From NCBI GenBank assembly GCA_944376795.1, contig CALWDW010000012.1, positions 1 to 64,000 on the forward strand: a stretch of DNA of 64,000 nucleotides, read 5' to 3'. Position numbers and translations under genes: made by a program. This document shows positions 49,806 to 58,455 of this stretch, piece by piece; within the stretch, counting starts at the first letter, position 1, and every line of letters starts with the position of its first letter. The DNA comes from an uncultured Christensenellaceae bacterium. Lineage in GTDB: Bacteria > Bacillota > Clostridia > Christensenellales > UMGS416. The notes beneath the pieces were generated by a model. That model was given only the letters and a program-made list of their open reading frames with translations, was not told the origin of the DNA and did not search any database.

Positions 49806-50963
49806 ATGAACGACAACGAGCAACTTCGGGCGGATCTGCAGCAGACCCCCGTCCCCACTTTGACCCTGGAGCCGGATGCCGCGGAACCCGTTCCCGCGAG
49901 GCAGGCACCCGCCCCCGAACCCGTGCAGCTGGATGAAAGCATGCTCAGCGAAGCGGAGCGCCAAATGGTGCAGGACTTCGCGGATAAAATTGACGTGACC
50001 AACGCTGCGATGATCCTACAGTATGGCGCGGCGGCCCAGAAGAAGATCGCCGGTTTCTCCGAAACGGCACTGGATTCGGTGCGCACCAAGGATCTGGGCG
50101 AGGTAGGGGAAATGCTGGCCGGCCTGGTAGTGGAACTGAAGGATTTTGAGGTCGAGGAGGAGGACAAGGGAGGGATCTTTGGCTTCTTCCGCCGTACAGG
50201 AAGCCGCATCTCCGCGCTCAAGGCCCGCTACGACAAGGCGGAGGTCAATGTGGACAAGATCAGCCAGGCGCTGGAGGACCATCAGGTGCAGCTTCTGAAG
50301 GATATTGCGATGCTGGACAAGATGTATGAGCTGAACCTGACCTATTTCAAGGAACTGTCCATGTACATCTTGGCGGGGAAGAAGAAGCTGGAGTCCGTCC
50401 GGGCAAAGGAGCTAAAGGAGGCTGCCGAGAAGGCCCGCCGCACCGGCCTTCCGGAGGACGCCCAGGCTGCCAACGACCTGGCGGCGCTCTGCGACCGCTT
50501 CGAGAAGAAGATCCACGACCTGGAGCTGACCCGGGTGGTGTCCATCCAGATGGCCCCCCAGATCCGGCTGATCCAGGGCAACGACTCGCTGATGACCGAG
50601 AAAATCCAGTCCACACTGGTCAATACCATTCCCCTGTGGAAGAGTCAGATGCTGCTGGCGCTGGGGGCGGCCCACTCCCAGCAGGCTATGGAGGCCCAGC
50701 GGCAGGTTACCGACATGACCAATGCGCTCCTGCGCAAGAACGCCGAGACCCTCCGCCAGGGCAGCGTCGCCGCCGCCAAGGAGTCGGAGCGGGGCATTGT
50801 GGATATGGAGACCCTCAAATACACCAACCAGGAATTGATTGCCACCCTGGACGAGGTGATCCGCATCCAGGCCGAGGGCCGGCAGAAGCGCCGGGAGGCC
50901 GAGGCGGAGCTGGGGCGCATCGAGGGCGAGCTGAAGCAGAAGCTGCTGGATATCCGGGGCTAG
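49806..50963 (+). CDS. telA: TelA-like toxic-anion-resistance family protein
   Basis: 385 residues, start after AGGAGGAACG. An acidic Pro-rich N-terminus (~50 residues) leads to the helical TelA domain with GGIFGFFRRTGSRISALKARYDKAEVNVDKISQALEDHQ, then MDKMYELNLTYFKELSMYILAGKKKLE and long coiled coils (LALGAAHSQQAMEAQRQVTDMTNALLRKNAETLRQ). TelA homologues are tied to tellurite and lantibiotic resistance and envelope stress; the biochemistry is not settled. It lies between xpaC and a lemA-like gene with 12-bp gaps. Confidence 0.9.
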   Translation: MNDNEQLRADLQQTPVPTLTLEPDAAEPVPARQAPAPEPVQLDESMLSEAERQMVQDFADKIDVTNAAMILQYGAAAQKKIAGFSETALDSVRTKDLGEVGEMLAGLVVELKDFEVEEEDKGGIFGFFRRTGSRISALKARYDKAEVNVDKISQALEDHQVQLLKDIAMLDKMYELNLTYFKELSMYILAGKKKLESVRAKELKEAAEKARRTGLPEDAQAANDLAALCDRFEKKIHDLELTRVVSIQMAPQIRLIQGNDSLMTEKIQSTLVNTIPLWKSQMLLALGAAHSQQAMEAQRQVTDMTNALLRKNAETLRQGSVAAAKESERGIVDMETLKYTNQELIATLDEVIRIQAEGRQKRREAEAELGRIEGELKQKLLDIRG

Positions 50964-50975
50964 CGAGGGAAACCC

Positions 50976-51521
50976 ATGCGAGGATGGAAAAATCCTGCCC
51001 TGGCCTGGACTGTGGCCCTGGTGATTATGGTGGGAAGCACCCTTTTCTCCGCTCACCATGCCTTGAGCGCCTGGTCAGCCCAGGTGGCCTCCGTCTACCA
51101 GAACGGCGTGGAGGGAGACGGACTGGGAATCGCCGGGGATTTGGCGGCCCGGCTGGAGGATTCGTATAACCTGGTGGTGGTGGCCCGCCGCTATCTGCCG
51201 GAAGAGGGCGCCATTGCGGATGTGCTCTATGCCCGGGAGGCGCTGTCGTCGGCCCAGGGACCGGCAGCCCAGTCCCTGGCGAATGATGCCCTGACGGAGG
51301 CGGTGACCGCCCTGTACCAGGCGCTGGAGGCCGAACCGCTTACCGACAAGGATGAGACATATCGCCGCGGGCTTTATGCCGATCTCAGTGCCCGGAACCA
51401 AACCATTCGCAACGATGGATACAATGCCCTGGCGCAGGAATTCAATGCTGTGTTGGAAGAGTTCCCTGCAGGGCTGCTGGCCGGGCTGACGGGGATCGCC
51501 CCGGCGGAGTACTTCCAATGA
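50976..51521 (+). CDS. LemA-like membrane-anchored helical protein
   Basis: 181 residues, 12 bp after telA. One N-terminal membrane span (AWTVALVIMVGSTLFSAHHALSAW) and an extracytoplasmic or cytosolic helical domain (AARLEDSYNLVVVARRYLP, AVTALYQALEAEP, DGYNALAQEFNAVLEEFPAGLLAGLTGIAPAEYF). The end NxxVxxFPxxL-AxxxxxxPxxYF is typical of LemA proteins, though the domain is shortened and diverged. Its placement before a TPM protein mirrors known lemA-TPM pairs. Confidence 0.7.
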   Translation: MRGWKNPALAWTVALVIMVGSTLFSAHHALSAWSAQVASVYQNGVEGDGLGIAGDLAARLEDSYNLVVVARRYLPEEGAIADVLYAREALSSAQGPAAQSLANDALTEAVTALYQALEAEPLTDKDETYRRGLYADLSARNQTIRNDGYNALAQEFNAVLEEFPAGLLAGLTGIAPAEYFQ

Positions 51522-51550
51522 AGGAATGACAGGATGGAAGGGGACGGGTT

Positions 51551-52540
51551 ATGAGAAGGAAAGTAAGACGATGGGGGGCGCTGGCGGCGGGGTTTCTCCT
51601 GCTGGCCGTCATGGCCGCCGCGCCGTGGGCCTTGGCGGCGGTGCAGACGCCGGAGCCCACGGAAGAGTTTTACGTAGCCGACTATGCCGGCGTGCTGACG
51701 GACGATACCTGTCAGGAGATCGTTGCCAAGAATGACAGCCTGTATGCCCAGTGCGGGGCCCAGGTGGTGGTGGTGACGGTAGACTTTCTGGATGGAGCTG
51801 ATATAGCCTCCTATGCCTATGCGCTCTTCAACGACTGGGGCATTGGGTCGGCGGAGGAAAACAACGGCGTGCTGATTCTGCTGGCCATTGGCGAGGAGAA
51901 TTACTACATGCTCCAGGGCAAGGGCCTGGAGGAGGAGCTTTCCGCCTCGGTGCTCCAGGGGATCCTGGATGAAAAGATGGAGCCTGACTTCGCTAAGGGA
52001 AACTATGACGCCGCGGTGCTGAAGACGTTTGGGACCGTTTTGGACCGCCTGGAGGACTTCTATGGGATCCGAGTCGAGGCCGATGGAGCGATGCAGCTGC
52101 CGGCGGAGCCGGAGGTGCAGCCCTCTGCGCCGTCTTCCCAGAGCCCAGGCTTTTTTGCGAGATTCTTCGGGGGCATTTTGTCCCTGGGAAAGGGTGTTTT
52201 GATGATAATTGGCATTGTCCTGCTGGTGATCATCTTGGCGGTGGCCGGAAGCTTTGGGCGGGTGCGCCGGCGCCGGTACTATGCTCCGCCGCCGCCCCGG
52301 CCCTTCTGGGGCGGCTTCCGTCCGCATATTCATAGGGCGCCGCCGCCACCACGTCCGCCCCGTCCGCCGCGATTTTCCGGCATGGGCGGTTTTGGCGGCG
52401 GCCCGCGCGGGCATGGCGGTGGCGCTTTTCGGGGCTTTGGCGGTGGCCGTTCAGGCGGCGGCGGTGTTTCCCGGGGCTTTGGCGGCGGCCGTTCAGGCGG
52501 CGGCGGTGCTTCCCGGGGCGGCGGCGCAGGACGCCGGTAG
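51551..52540 (+). CDS. TPM-domain membrane protein (YgcG-like) with Gly-rich tail
   Basis: 329 residues. Signal peptide (LAAGFLLLAVMAAAPWALA), then the TPM/Psb32-like domain (residues ~40-160: FYVADYAGVLTDDTCQEIV, CGAQVVVVTVDFLDG, GIGSAEENNGVLILLAIGEENYYMLQGKGLEEELS), a membrane span (VLMIIGIVLLVIILAVAGSF) and an Arg/Pro/Gly/Phe-rich C-terminus ending in a 14-residue repeat (FGGGRSGGGGVSRG). TPM proteins in photosynthetic organisms act in photosystem II repair and as acid phosphatases; the bacterial role is unknown. It closes the operon. Confidence 0.88.
   Translation: MRRKVRRWGALAAGFLLLAVMAAAPWALAAVQTPEPTEEFYVADYAGVLTDDTCQEIVAKNDSLYAQCGAQVVVVTVDFLDGADIASYAYALFNDWGIGSAEENNGVLILLAIGEENYYMLQGKGLEEELSASVLQGILDEKMEPDFAKGNYDAAVLKTFGTVLDRLEDFYGIRVEADGAMQLPAEPEVQPSAPSSQSPGFFARFFGGILSLGKGVLMIIGIVLLVIILAVAGSFGRVRRRRYYAPPPPRPFWGGFRPHIHRAPPPPRPPRPPRFSGMGGFGGGPRGHGGGAFRGFGGGRSGGGGVSRGFGGGRSGGGGASRGGGAGRR
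52431..52514 (+). repeat. 42-bp tandem repeat in the TPM gene
   Basis: Two copies of a 42-bp unit (period from 52431 to 52473) encode GFGGGRSGGGG[V/A]SR. It keeps the frame, so copy number could vary without breaking the gene. Confidence 0.75.
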
Positions 52541-52562
52541 AGAATACTAAGCACAAGAGAGC

Positions 52563-52594
52563 GCCCGGGCTGGGGAACTTTCCCCATCCCGGGC
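52563..52594 (+). terminator. Hairpin after the TPM gene
   Basis: GCCCGGG/CCCGGGC outer stem with inner TGGGGA/TCCCCA, 23 bp after the stop. No T-tract follows, so termination is uncertain. Confidence 0.45.
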
Positions 52595-52761
52595 CGTCTC
52601 AAATCATAAGCAATCCAGCGGCGCGGCCGCAGGCGGAGTTCCTCTGCTGCGGTGCGCAGGCTGGTTTTTTTGGCCACGAAAAAGCCTTCCGCCGTTCCGG
52701 AAGGAGGATGCCAATTGGATACATGGACTGGATATACTGCCGGAAAGAAGGAGGACGGCCG

Positions 52762-53523
52762 ATGCGGAACAAAAGACGATGGTACGATTGGATAGCTGCA
52801 GGGCTTGGACTGTGCGTCTTCCTATGGGGGGCGGCAGTTTGGTTTGCGTCTAATACCCACCTGGGACACATCATGATGACCAGCTTGGGGGTACTGCTGC
52901 TGGGTTGGGGCCTAGCGGGGCCGTGGGTGCGCCGGAAGATCCCGCGATTCCTTCGAATGGCCCTTTACGTCCTGCTGGCCCTGGGCCTGGGACTATGCGG
53001 GATGCTCTTTGCCTACGGCGCTTCCGATACCGTAGACTATACCGAGGACGCGGTGATCGTCCTGGGTGCGGGGCTGCGGGGAGAGGATGTGACCCTCATT
53101 CTGGCCCGTCGCCTGGACGCTGCCATGGACTACGCGGAGCGGAATCCGTCTGCGTATATCGTCGTCTCCGGAGGGCAGGGGCCCGACGAGGTGATTCCTG
53201 AGTCTTTGGCCATGTACCGCTACCTGGTGGACCATGGGATGGATCCCCAGCGCATTTTGGTGGAGGACCGCTCCACCAGCACCCGGGAAAACTTCCGCTA
53301 CAGCAAGGAGCTGCTGGACAGCATCCTGCCGGCAGGCTACCGGGTGACCTATGTGACCACCGACTTCCACAGCTACCGCGCGGGAGCTATTGCCGCAGAG
53401 GAAGGCCTGACGGCCCGGCGGCTCAGTTCCCGCACCGATTGGTATCTGGCCCCTTCCAATGTGCTGCGGGAGGCGGTGGCGGTGCTGAAGCTCTGGACCT
53501 GGGACGCCTGGTTCCCGTCTTAG
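52762..53523 (+). CDS. DUF218 (YdcF/SanA-like) membrane protein
   Basis: 253 residues, AAGGAGG seven bases before the ATG at 52762. Three or four N-terminal membrane spans are followed by the DUF218 domain: AVIVLGAGLRGEDVTLILARRLDAAMDYAERNPSAYIVVSGGQGPDE, VEDRSTSTRENFRYSKELL and VTYVTTDFHSYRA. The GAG...SGGQG...E..ST.ENF pattern is the family signature. SanA-like members affect envelope permeability; the exact reaction is unknown. Confidence 0.9.
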   Translation: MRNKRRWYDWIAAGLGLCVFLWGAAVWFASNTHLGHIMMTSLGVLLLGWGLAGPWVRRKIPRFLRMALYVLLALGLGLCGMLFAYGASDTVDYTEDAVIVLGAGLRGEDVTLILARRLDAAMDYAERNPSAYIVVSGGQGPDEVIPESLAMYRYLVDHGMDPQRILVEDRSTSTRENFRYSKELLDSILPAGYRVTYVTTDFHSYRAGAIAAEEGLTARRLSSRTDWYLAPSNVLREAVAVLKLWTWDAWFPS

Positions 53524-53547
53524 CCCGGAAAAGCGGGGCGATGCCGC

Positions 53548-53847
53548 CTACGGTTCGATACGGCGGGCTTCCAGACGCAGACGGACTACTCCGTCCGGGC
53601 AGACAAAGGTCATGGCCTGGGGGGCGTCTCCCCCGAGATTGCGCAGGTCCCCGCCGCTGCGGACGGCCTCCATCAGGGGAAAGGCCTTGCATAGGCTTTT
53701 GGAACAGAACCCTTCGGGGCAGCCGTAGCGGCAGACATAGGTGTCCCCGGGCTGGTGGCCGTTGCGGCACGCGCGGGGATCGTTGTGGGCGCCAACCTGG
53801 AGCACCCGCAGTGTGAATTCCCATTCTTCTGGATACCAGTTTTGCAT
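53548..53847 (-). CDS. TIGR04076-type Cys-containing protein
   Basis: 99 residues, GGAGGTACGC before the ATG at 53847. The first ~30 residues (EFTLRVLQVGAHNDPRACRNGHQPGDTYVCRYGCPEGFC) carry a spaced Cys set, and the end has LRNLGGDAPQAMTFVCPDGVVRLRLEARRI. This matches the small TIGR04076 family of clostridial proteins with C-terminal C-P-D-G. The function is unknown, possibly metal binding. It is convergent with the DUF218 gene. Confidence 0.75.
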   Translation of the reverse strand: MQNWYPEEWEFTLRVLQVGAHNDPRACRNGHQPGDTYVCRYGCPEGFCSKSLCKAFPLMEAVRSGGDLRNLGGDAPQAMTFVCPDGVVRLRLEARRIEP

Positions 53848-53970
53848 GCGTACCTCCAAAACTTTGGATCTGTCGGGGAGACGGGCAGGGCGGAAGGAAA
53901 AAGAAAGCAGGCGGGCATTGCCCTTTCCGCCCGGGGGAACCCTATGGAAAACCATGCTTCCGGGGCCGGC

Positions 53971-53997
53971 GCGGGAACCGCAGGGTTCCCGCTTTTT
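53971..53997 (+). terminator. Orphan terminator-like hairpin
   Basis: A 9-bp stem GCGGGAACC/GGTTCCCGC, 4-nt loop, followed by TTTTT on the plus strand. The nearest plus-strand gene ends 450 bp upstream and a minus-strand gene intervenes, so what it terminates is unclear. Confidence 0.5.
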
Positions 53998-54018
53998 GCG
54001 TCTTTCCTGCGGACCATC

Positions 54019-54750
54019 CTATTCCTCCGATACAGGCGTAACCCGGATGGCGCCCAATACCTCTCCTACCGAGGCGTGAATGACCAGCTGGGCGGCGTGG
54101 TCCTTGGGGGTGGCGTCCCGGTTTATGAGCACCAGGTTTTTACCGCGGAAGTATTCCAGCATGCCGGCCGCCGGATAGACGGTAAGGCTGGTTCCCGCAA
54201 CAATGAGGGTATCTGCGGCGGCAATGGCCTCCACCGCCCCTTGGACGGTGGCTTCGTCCAGCGCCTCTCCATAGAGCACTACGTCGGGCTTGATGATCCC
54301 GCCGCAGGTGCAGCGGGGAATCCCCTGGCTTTCGGCAAGGAAAGAGGCAGGGTAAGAGGCGCCGCATCGCATGCAATGGTTCCGGTGGATCGAGCCGTGG
54401 AGCTCGTAGACGGTGCGGCTGCCAGCCTTTTGGTGCAGGCCGTCAATGTTCTGGGTGACAACGGCCTGGAGTCGGCCGGCCTTTTCCAGTTCGGCCAGCT
54501 TGCGGTGGGCGGCGTTGGGCTGGGCGGAAAGGGGCAGCATCTTCTCCCGGTAGAAGCGGTAGAATTCTTCGGTGTGCCGCAGGAAAAAGCCGTGGCTGAG
54601 GATTTCTTCCGGAGGATAGGCATACTTCTGCCGGTAGAGTCCGTCCGTTCCCCGAAAATCGGGGATGCCGCTTTCGGTCGATACACCTGCGCCGCCAAAG
54701 AATACGATCCGGCGGCTGGCGTCCAGCAAAATTTGCAATGGGGAATGCAT
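54019..54750 (-). CDS. cobB: NAD-dependent protein deacetylase (sirtuin)
   Basis: 243 residues. [23 protein letters not shown] is the NAD loop, [12 protein letters not shown] has the catalytic-site Gln-Asn-Ile-Asp, YELHGS carries the catalytic His, and [13 protein letters not shown] with [17 protein letters not shown] gives the zinc-binding Cys pairs. [12 protein letters not shown] and [10 protein letters not shown] close the Rossmann fold. It removes acyl groups from lysines, using NAD. It lies next to, but not clearly with, the PII/DUF1538 genes. Confidence 0.93.
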   Translation of the reverse strand: MHSPLQILLDASRRIVFFGGAGVSTESGIPDFRGTDGLYRQKYAYPPEEILSHGFFLRHTEEFYRFYREKMLPLSAQPNAAHRKLAELEKAGRLQAVVTQNIDGLHQKAGSRTVYELHGSIHRNHCMRCGASYPASFLAESQGIPRCTCGGIIKPDVVLYGEALDEATVQGAVEAIAAADTLIVAGTSLTVYPAAGMLEYFRGKNLVLINRDATPKDHAAQLVIHASVGEVLGAIRVTPVSEE

Positions 54751-54790
54751 GGGGTATCTCCTTATGGGGCCGGTTTACGATTCCGGCGCC

Positions 54791-55495
54791 TTATTTTTCC
54801 GGGATCTCCATCTGCTGCAGGCCCATGATGTCATCCACCTGCAGGGAGAAGAGGATCCCCCGGCATTCGGTGGTGAGGCCGGCGGCCTTGCTGATGGCGC
54901 GCATGATGCACTGCTTGTCCTTCCGGGGCGTGAGGATGGCGACCACTTCCTTCTCGGGCTGGATGGTGAAGCCCAAGAAATTCTCCGCGTCCTCATAGCC
55001 CACACGCCGGGCGTGCAGGACGGTACCGCCTCCCGCGCCGGCTTCCCTGGCGGCGTCCATCACCGTATTGGTATGGCCGTGGTTGACAATGACCAGGATC
55101 AGATCGTATTGCACCTTGGATTCCACTTGTTTCACTTCGCTTTCCTCGTGATATTCGGGTTTGCAGAGCACCTGGGGCACCTGGGAGGAGACCCCGGATA
55201 GGGGGAGGGTAAAGAGGATGCCGTTCCCGGGACGGTTGAGACGGAACTTCTCATCGGCCTTGTGCATGAGGGCAGGGACGCGGCTTGCGGGGACCATGGT
55301 GAGCACCACATCCTTCTCGGTCTCGCTGAGGCCAAAGTAGTCCAGGATCCGGGAGTTGGCCGTACCCAGGCCCAGGCAGAGGAAGTCAAAGTGCAGGTGC
55401 GCGGAGCGGTAGAGATCCACGGCCTTCACGCCCTTTCCTCGGTCCACGATGGTGACCAGAAGTTTGATTCGATCAGTCGCCGGTATCTTTTCCAT
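54791..55495 (-). CDS. Tandem PII-like regulatory protein
   Basis: 234 residues that split into two PII-like (GlnB-type ferredoxin-like) halves. The second half (from about residue 130: YDLILVIVNHGHTNTVMDAAREAGAGGGTVLHARRVG...EKEVVAILTPRKDKQCIMRAISKAAG) has the PII core order with the AREAGAGGGT segment and the EK.V..I...K signature. The first half (IKLLVTIVDRGKGVKAVDLYRSAHLHFDFLCLGLGTANSRILDYFGL) is more diverged. PII proteins sense nucleotides and 2-oxoglutarate and gate membrane transporters. Its start overlaps the DUF1538 gene by 23 bp, so it probably regulates that membrane protein. Confidence 0.85.
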   Translation of the reverse strand: MEKIPATDRIKLLVTIVDRGKGVKAVDLYRSAHLHFDFLCLGLGTANSRILDYFGLSETEKDVVLTMVPASRVPALMHKADEKFRLNRPGNGILFTLPLSGVSSQVPQVLCKPEYHEESEVKQVESKVQYDLILVIVNHGHTNTVMDAAREAGAGGGTVLHARRVGYEDAENFLGFTIQPEKEVVAILTPRKDKQCIMRAISKAAGLTTECRGILFSLQVDDIMGLQQMEIPEK

Positions 55496-57020
55496 GGCGC
55501 TGTGCCTCCTCGGTGTAGTCGATGATATCGTCGGTCAGGATGGCTTCCTCCGTCGGCGTGACCTCGGTGACCCGGCGGGTCTTGTACTTGTAGGCGAGCC
55601 CCAGCACTTGGATGGTGATCAAGGGGGTCATAGCCACCATGGCCACCACGCCGAAGGCATCGGTCAGGACGTTGCCACCCAGGCTCTGGCAGGCGCCCAT
55701 GGCGAAGGGAAGCAGGAAGGTGGCGGTCATGGGTCCGCTGGCTACGCCGCCGGAGTCGAAGGCGATGGCCGTAAAGATTTTGGGAACAAAGAAGGTCAGC
55801 CCCAGGGCCAGGGCGTAGCCGGGTACCAGCACCCACATGACTGAGATACCGGTAAGTACCCGGATCATGGAGATACCGATGGATAGGGCCACGCCAATAG
55901 ATAGGCTCAGGGACATGGCCTTGGGTGGGATGGCGCCGCTTGTGACCTCTTCCACCTGCTTGTTCAGCACATGCACCGCCGGCTCGGCGGCGACGATGAA
56001 GTAGCCGATTACCATGCCCAGGGGGATGAGGATCCAGTTATAGGGCAGGCTGGCCAGAGCCTCGCCAATAAAGTGGCCCGCCGGCATGAAGCCCACGTTG
56101 GCCCCGGTGAGAAAGAGCACCAGACCGATAAAGGTATACAGTACGCCCACGCCCATCTTAATCAAGGGGCGCCTGCGCAGGCGAAGGGAAACAACCTGGA
56201 AAATGATAAACATCGCCAGGATGGGGGCCAGGCCGATGGAAACTTCCTTGATATAGGTGGGGAAGCCCTGGGCAAACTGCAGGCTGGCATCCTGGGAGGT
56301 GAAGACGCTGGGAATGGAAAAGGGCGTGTACACGATTTCGGTGGACTGATAGAACATTCCCATGATCAGAACCGCCAGAATGGGCCCGATGGAGCAAAGC
56401 GCCACCATGCCGAAGCTGCTGTCCTCGGCGCTCTCCTTACCTTGGGCGGCCACACCCACGCAGAAGGCCATGAGAAAGGGAACGGTGATGGGGCCGGTGG
56501 TGACGCCGCCGGAGTCAAAGGCTACCGCCAGGAATTCCTTCGGTACGAACAGGGAGAGCAGGAAGACCCCAATATACAGCCCCACCAGCAGCCAGGACAG
56601 AGGCAGACCAAAGCGGGTGCGGAGCACCGAAATCACCAGGAAGAGACCCACACCCACGGCTACGGTGAGTATGATCACCAGATCGGGCACCGCGGGCACC
56701 TGCCTTGCCAGCACCTGCAGGTCGGGTTCCGCCATGGTGATGAATACGCCGATGACGAAGCAGATCATCAACGTAGCGGTAAGCCGGCGGCTTTTGCTCA
56801 TCTGCTCGCCGATGGCGTCGCCCATTGGGAGCATGGCCATATCCGCGCCCAGGGAGAAAAAGCCCATTCCGACAATCAGCAGCACTGCGCCCAGCATAAA
56901 GAGCATCAGCGTCCCGATGGGCATGGGGGACAGGGTGAAGCTCAGCAGCAGTACAATGGCGGTGATGGGGAGCACGGAGGTTAGGGATTCTGCAATCTTC
57001 TCCTTGAGCCTTTTTTTCAT
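55473..57020 (-). CDS. DUF1538 membrane protein with internal duplication
   Basis: 515 residues with 12 or more membrane spans, start after GCGAGGTG at 57020. Two homologous halves are visible: VPKEFLAVAFDSGGVTTGPITVPFLMAFCVG (residues ~175-205) and VPKIFTAIAFDSGGVASGPMTATFLLPFAMG (~420-450), each with AFDSGGVxxGP in a likely re-entrant or substrate site. It looks like a secondary transporter of unknown substrate. The stop overlaps the PII-like gene, whose product may gate it. Confidence 0.87.
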   Translation of the reverse strand: MKKRLKEKIAESLTSVLPITAIVLLLSFTLSPMPIGTLMLFMLGAVLLIVGMGFFSLGADMAMLPMGDAIGEQMSKSRRLTATLMICFVIGVFITMAEPDLQVLARQVPAVPDLVIILTVAVGVGLFLVISVLRTRFGLPLSWLLVGLYIGVFLLSLFVPKEFLAVAFDSGGVTTGPITVPFLMAFCVGVAAQGKESAEDSSFGMVALCSIGPILAVLIMGMFYQSTEIVYTPFSIPSVFTSQDASLQFAQGFPTYIKEVSIGLAPILAMFIIFQVVSLRLRRRPLIKMGVGVLYTFIGLVLFLTGANVGFMPAGHFIGEALASLPYNWILIPLGMVIGYFIVAAEPAVHVLNKQVEEVTSGAIPPKAMSLSLSIGVALSIGISMIRVLTGISVMWVLVPGYALALGLTFFVPKIFTAIAFDSGGVASGPMTATFLLPFAMGACQSLGGNVLTDAFGVVAMVAMTPLITIQVLGLAYKYKTRRVTEVTPTEEAILTDDIIDYTEEAQRHGKDTGD

Positions 57021-57044
57021 ATATGCACCTCGCTTTCGTATCAA

Positions 57045-57483
57045 AGTGACAGGCTGCGATCATTCTGTTAATACTATTACATATTCGCCAGGAAGTATGG
57101 AAACCCTTTTTTCCTGGCGCTAGGAAAGTAAGTGCGCCAAACTGCTGGAGTATAGCGAGGGCCCCTCCGCATGGGGCGGGAGGGGCCATGAGACTGTCAA
57201 GAGCTTCTGGACAAAGGAACCTATGCACAGAAAAGGAAAGCCCATGCGGTGCGGCTGTATCAATCTCCGCGGCGAGATTCCCATCCCCAACGACCTTCAG
57301 AAAGCTTTTTGGGTGCGTTTTCTCTGGAATATGACTTTGCGTCCGTTTAGGGAAAGGCGGAAACTCTTCCCAAGGTTTTCACAGGGCAGGGTTGGGAGAG
57401 GGCGCTTTTTGCAAAGGGAAGACGAAGGCATTGCATTTCCCCGGGATAGGACGATTTTGGCAGGATGAAGGGCCCTTCAAAGA
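57045..57483. other. Intergenic region downstream of the dehydrogenase and upstream of DUF1538
   Basis: No supported gene. A plus-strand frame (57223-57468, 81 codons) has no clear ribosome-binding site and a Arg-rich composition. A GC-rich inverted repeat GGCCCCTCC/GGAGGGGCC (57160-57168 with 57179-57187) lies in the middle and may end a transcript. The promoter of the DUF1538 gene should lie within the first 100 bp, but no clean hexamers were found. Confidence 0.4.
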
Positions 57484-58443
57484 CTAGAGTCCATTGACCA
57501 CGTGGACGGGGCGGCCGGACAAGTAGCCCCGGACGTTTTCCTCGGTAATGGCCATCAGCCGCCGTCGGGCGTCCAGCGTGGCCCAGGCAATGTGCGGCGT
57601 AATAAAGCAGCGGGGGGCGGAAAGCAGGGGATTGTCGGCGGGAGGCGGCTCCTGGGCCAGCACGTCCATGCAGGCGTAGGTCAGCTTTCCCGTGCGCAGG
57701 GCGTCCGCCACCGCCTGGGCATCCAGTAGGCCGCCCCGGGCGGTATTCAGGAGAATGGCGCCGTCCTTCATTTTGGCCAGGGCGGCGGCATCGATCATGC
57801 CGGTGGTTTCGGCGGTCTGGGGGCAGTGCAGGGAGATTACGTCCGACTGGGCGTACAGCGTGTCCAGGGGAACCTGGCGGCAGTCGGGATAGGGGCTTTC
57901 CACCGGCCGGCGGCCGGTATAGAGCACGTGCATGCCCAGGGCTAGGGCGATGCGGGCGGTGGCCCGGCCAATGGAGCCAAAGCCCACGATGCCCAGGTTT
58001 TTTCCCTGCAGCTCCATCAGAGGATGCCGCCAGAAGGAGAAGTCCTGGCTTGCCGTCCAGGCGCCCTCCTGCACCAGATGGGCGTGCTCGCCGATATGGT
58101 GGCAGGCTTCCAGCAGCAGGGCGATGGTAAACTGGGCCACCGCCTCGGTGCTGTAGGCGGGAGCGTTGCAGACATAGATCCCCTTCTCCCGGGCGGCGTC
58201 TGTATCCACGATATTGTATCCAGTGGCCAGGATGACGATGCAGCCCATCTGGGGGCAGGCATCCATGATCTCCCGGGTGATGGGCACCTTGTTGGTGATG
58301 ACAATCTGGGCGCCCTCGACGCGGGACAGCACCTGGTCAGCCGGGGTACGGGGATAGATCTCCGCCTCGCCCAGGGCCTGGAGCCAGTCCCAGGATAGAT
58401 CCCCAGGGTTGAGTACATAGCCGTCCAGAACTACGATTTTCAT
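57484..58443 (-). CDS. D-isomer-specific 2-hydroxyacid dehydrogenase (glycerate dehydrogenase-like)
   Basis: 319 residues. The NAD-binding loop GIVGFGSIGRATARIALALG (GxGxxG) is at about 150. The catalytic triad can be placed: Arg in NTARGGLLD, Glu in LAQEPPP and His in TPHIAWAT. It interconverts 2-hydroxy and 2-keto acids such as glycerate and hydroxypyruvate with NAD(H). It follows the sugar-isomerase-like gene by 12 bp on the same strand, suggesting one pathway for a sugar acid. Confidence 0.92.
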   Translation of the reverse strand: MKIVVLDGYVLNPGDLSWDWLQALGEAEIYPRTPADQVLSRVEGAQIVITNKVPITREIMDACPQMGCIVILATGYNIVDTDAAREKGIYVCNAPAYSTEAVAQFTIALLLEACHHIGEHAHLVQEGAWTASQDFSFWRHPLMELQGKNLGIVGFGSIGRATARIALALGMHVLYTGRRPVESPYPDCRQVPLDTLYAQSDVISLHCPQTAETTGMIDAAALAKMKDGAILLNTARGGLLDAQAVADALRTGKLTYACMDVLAQEPPPADNPLLSAPRCFITPHIAWATLDARRRLMAITEENVRGYLSGRPVHVVNGL

Positions 58444-58455
58444 GGCGCGCTCCTC

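Noticed and set aside
53755-54828. 357-codon plus-strand frame
   Set aside because: Antisense to the sirtuin gene; low-complexity Gly/Val/Arg translation with no start signal.
57223-57468. 81-codon plus-strand frame between DUF1538 and the dehydrogenase
   Set aside because: No clear ribosome-binding site, Arg-rich composition, no recognisable motif.
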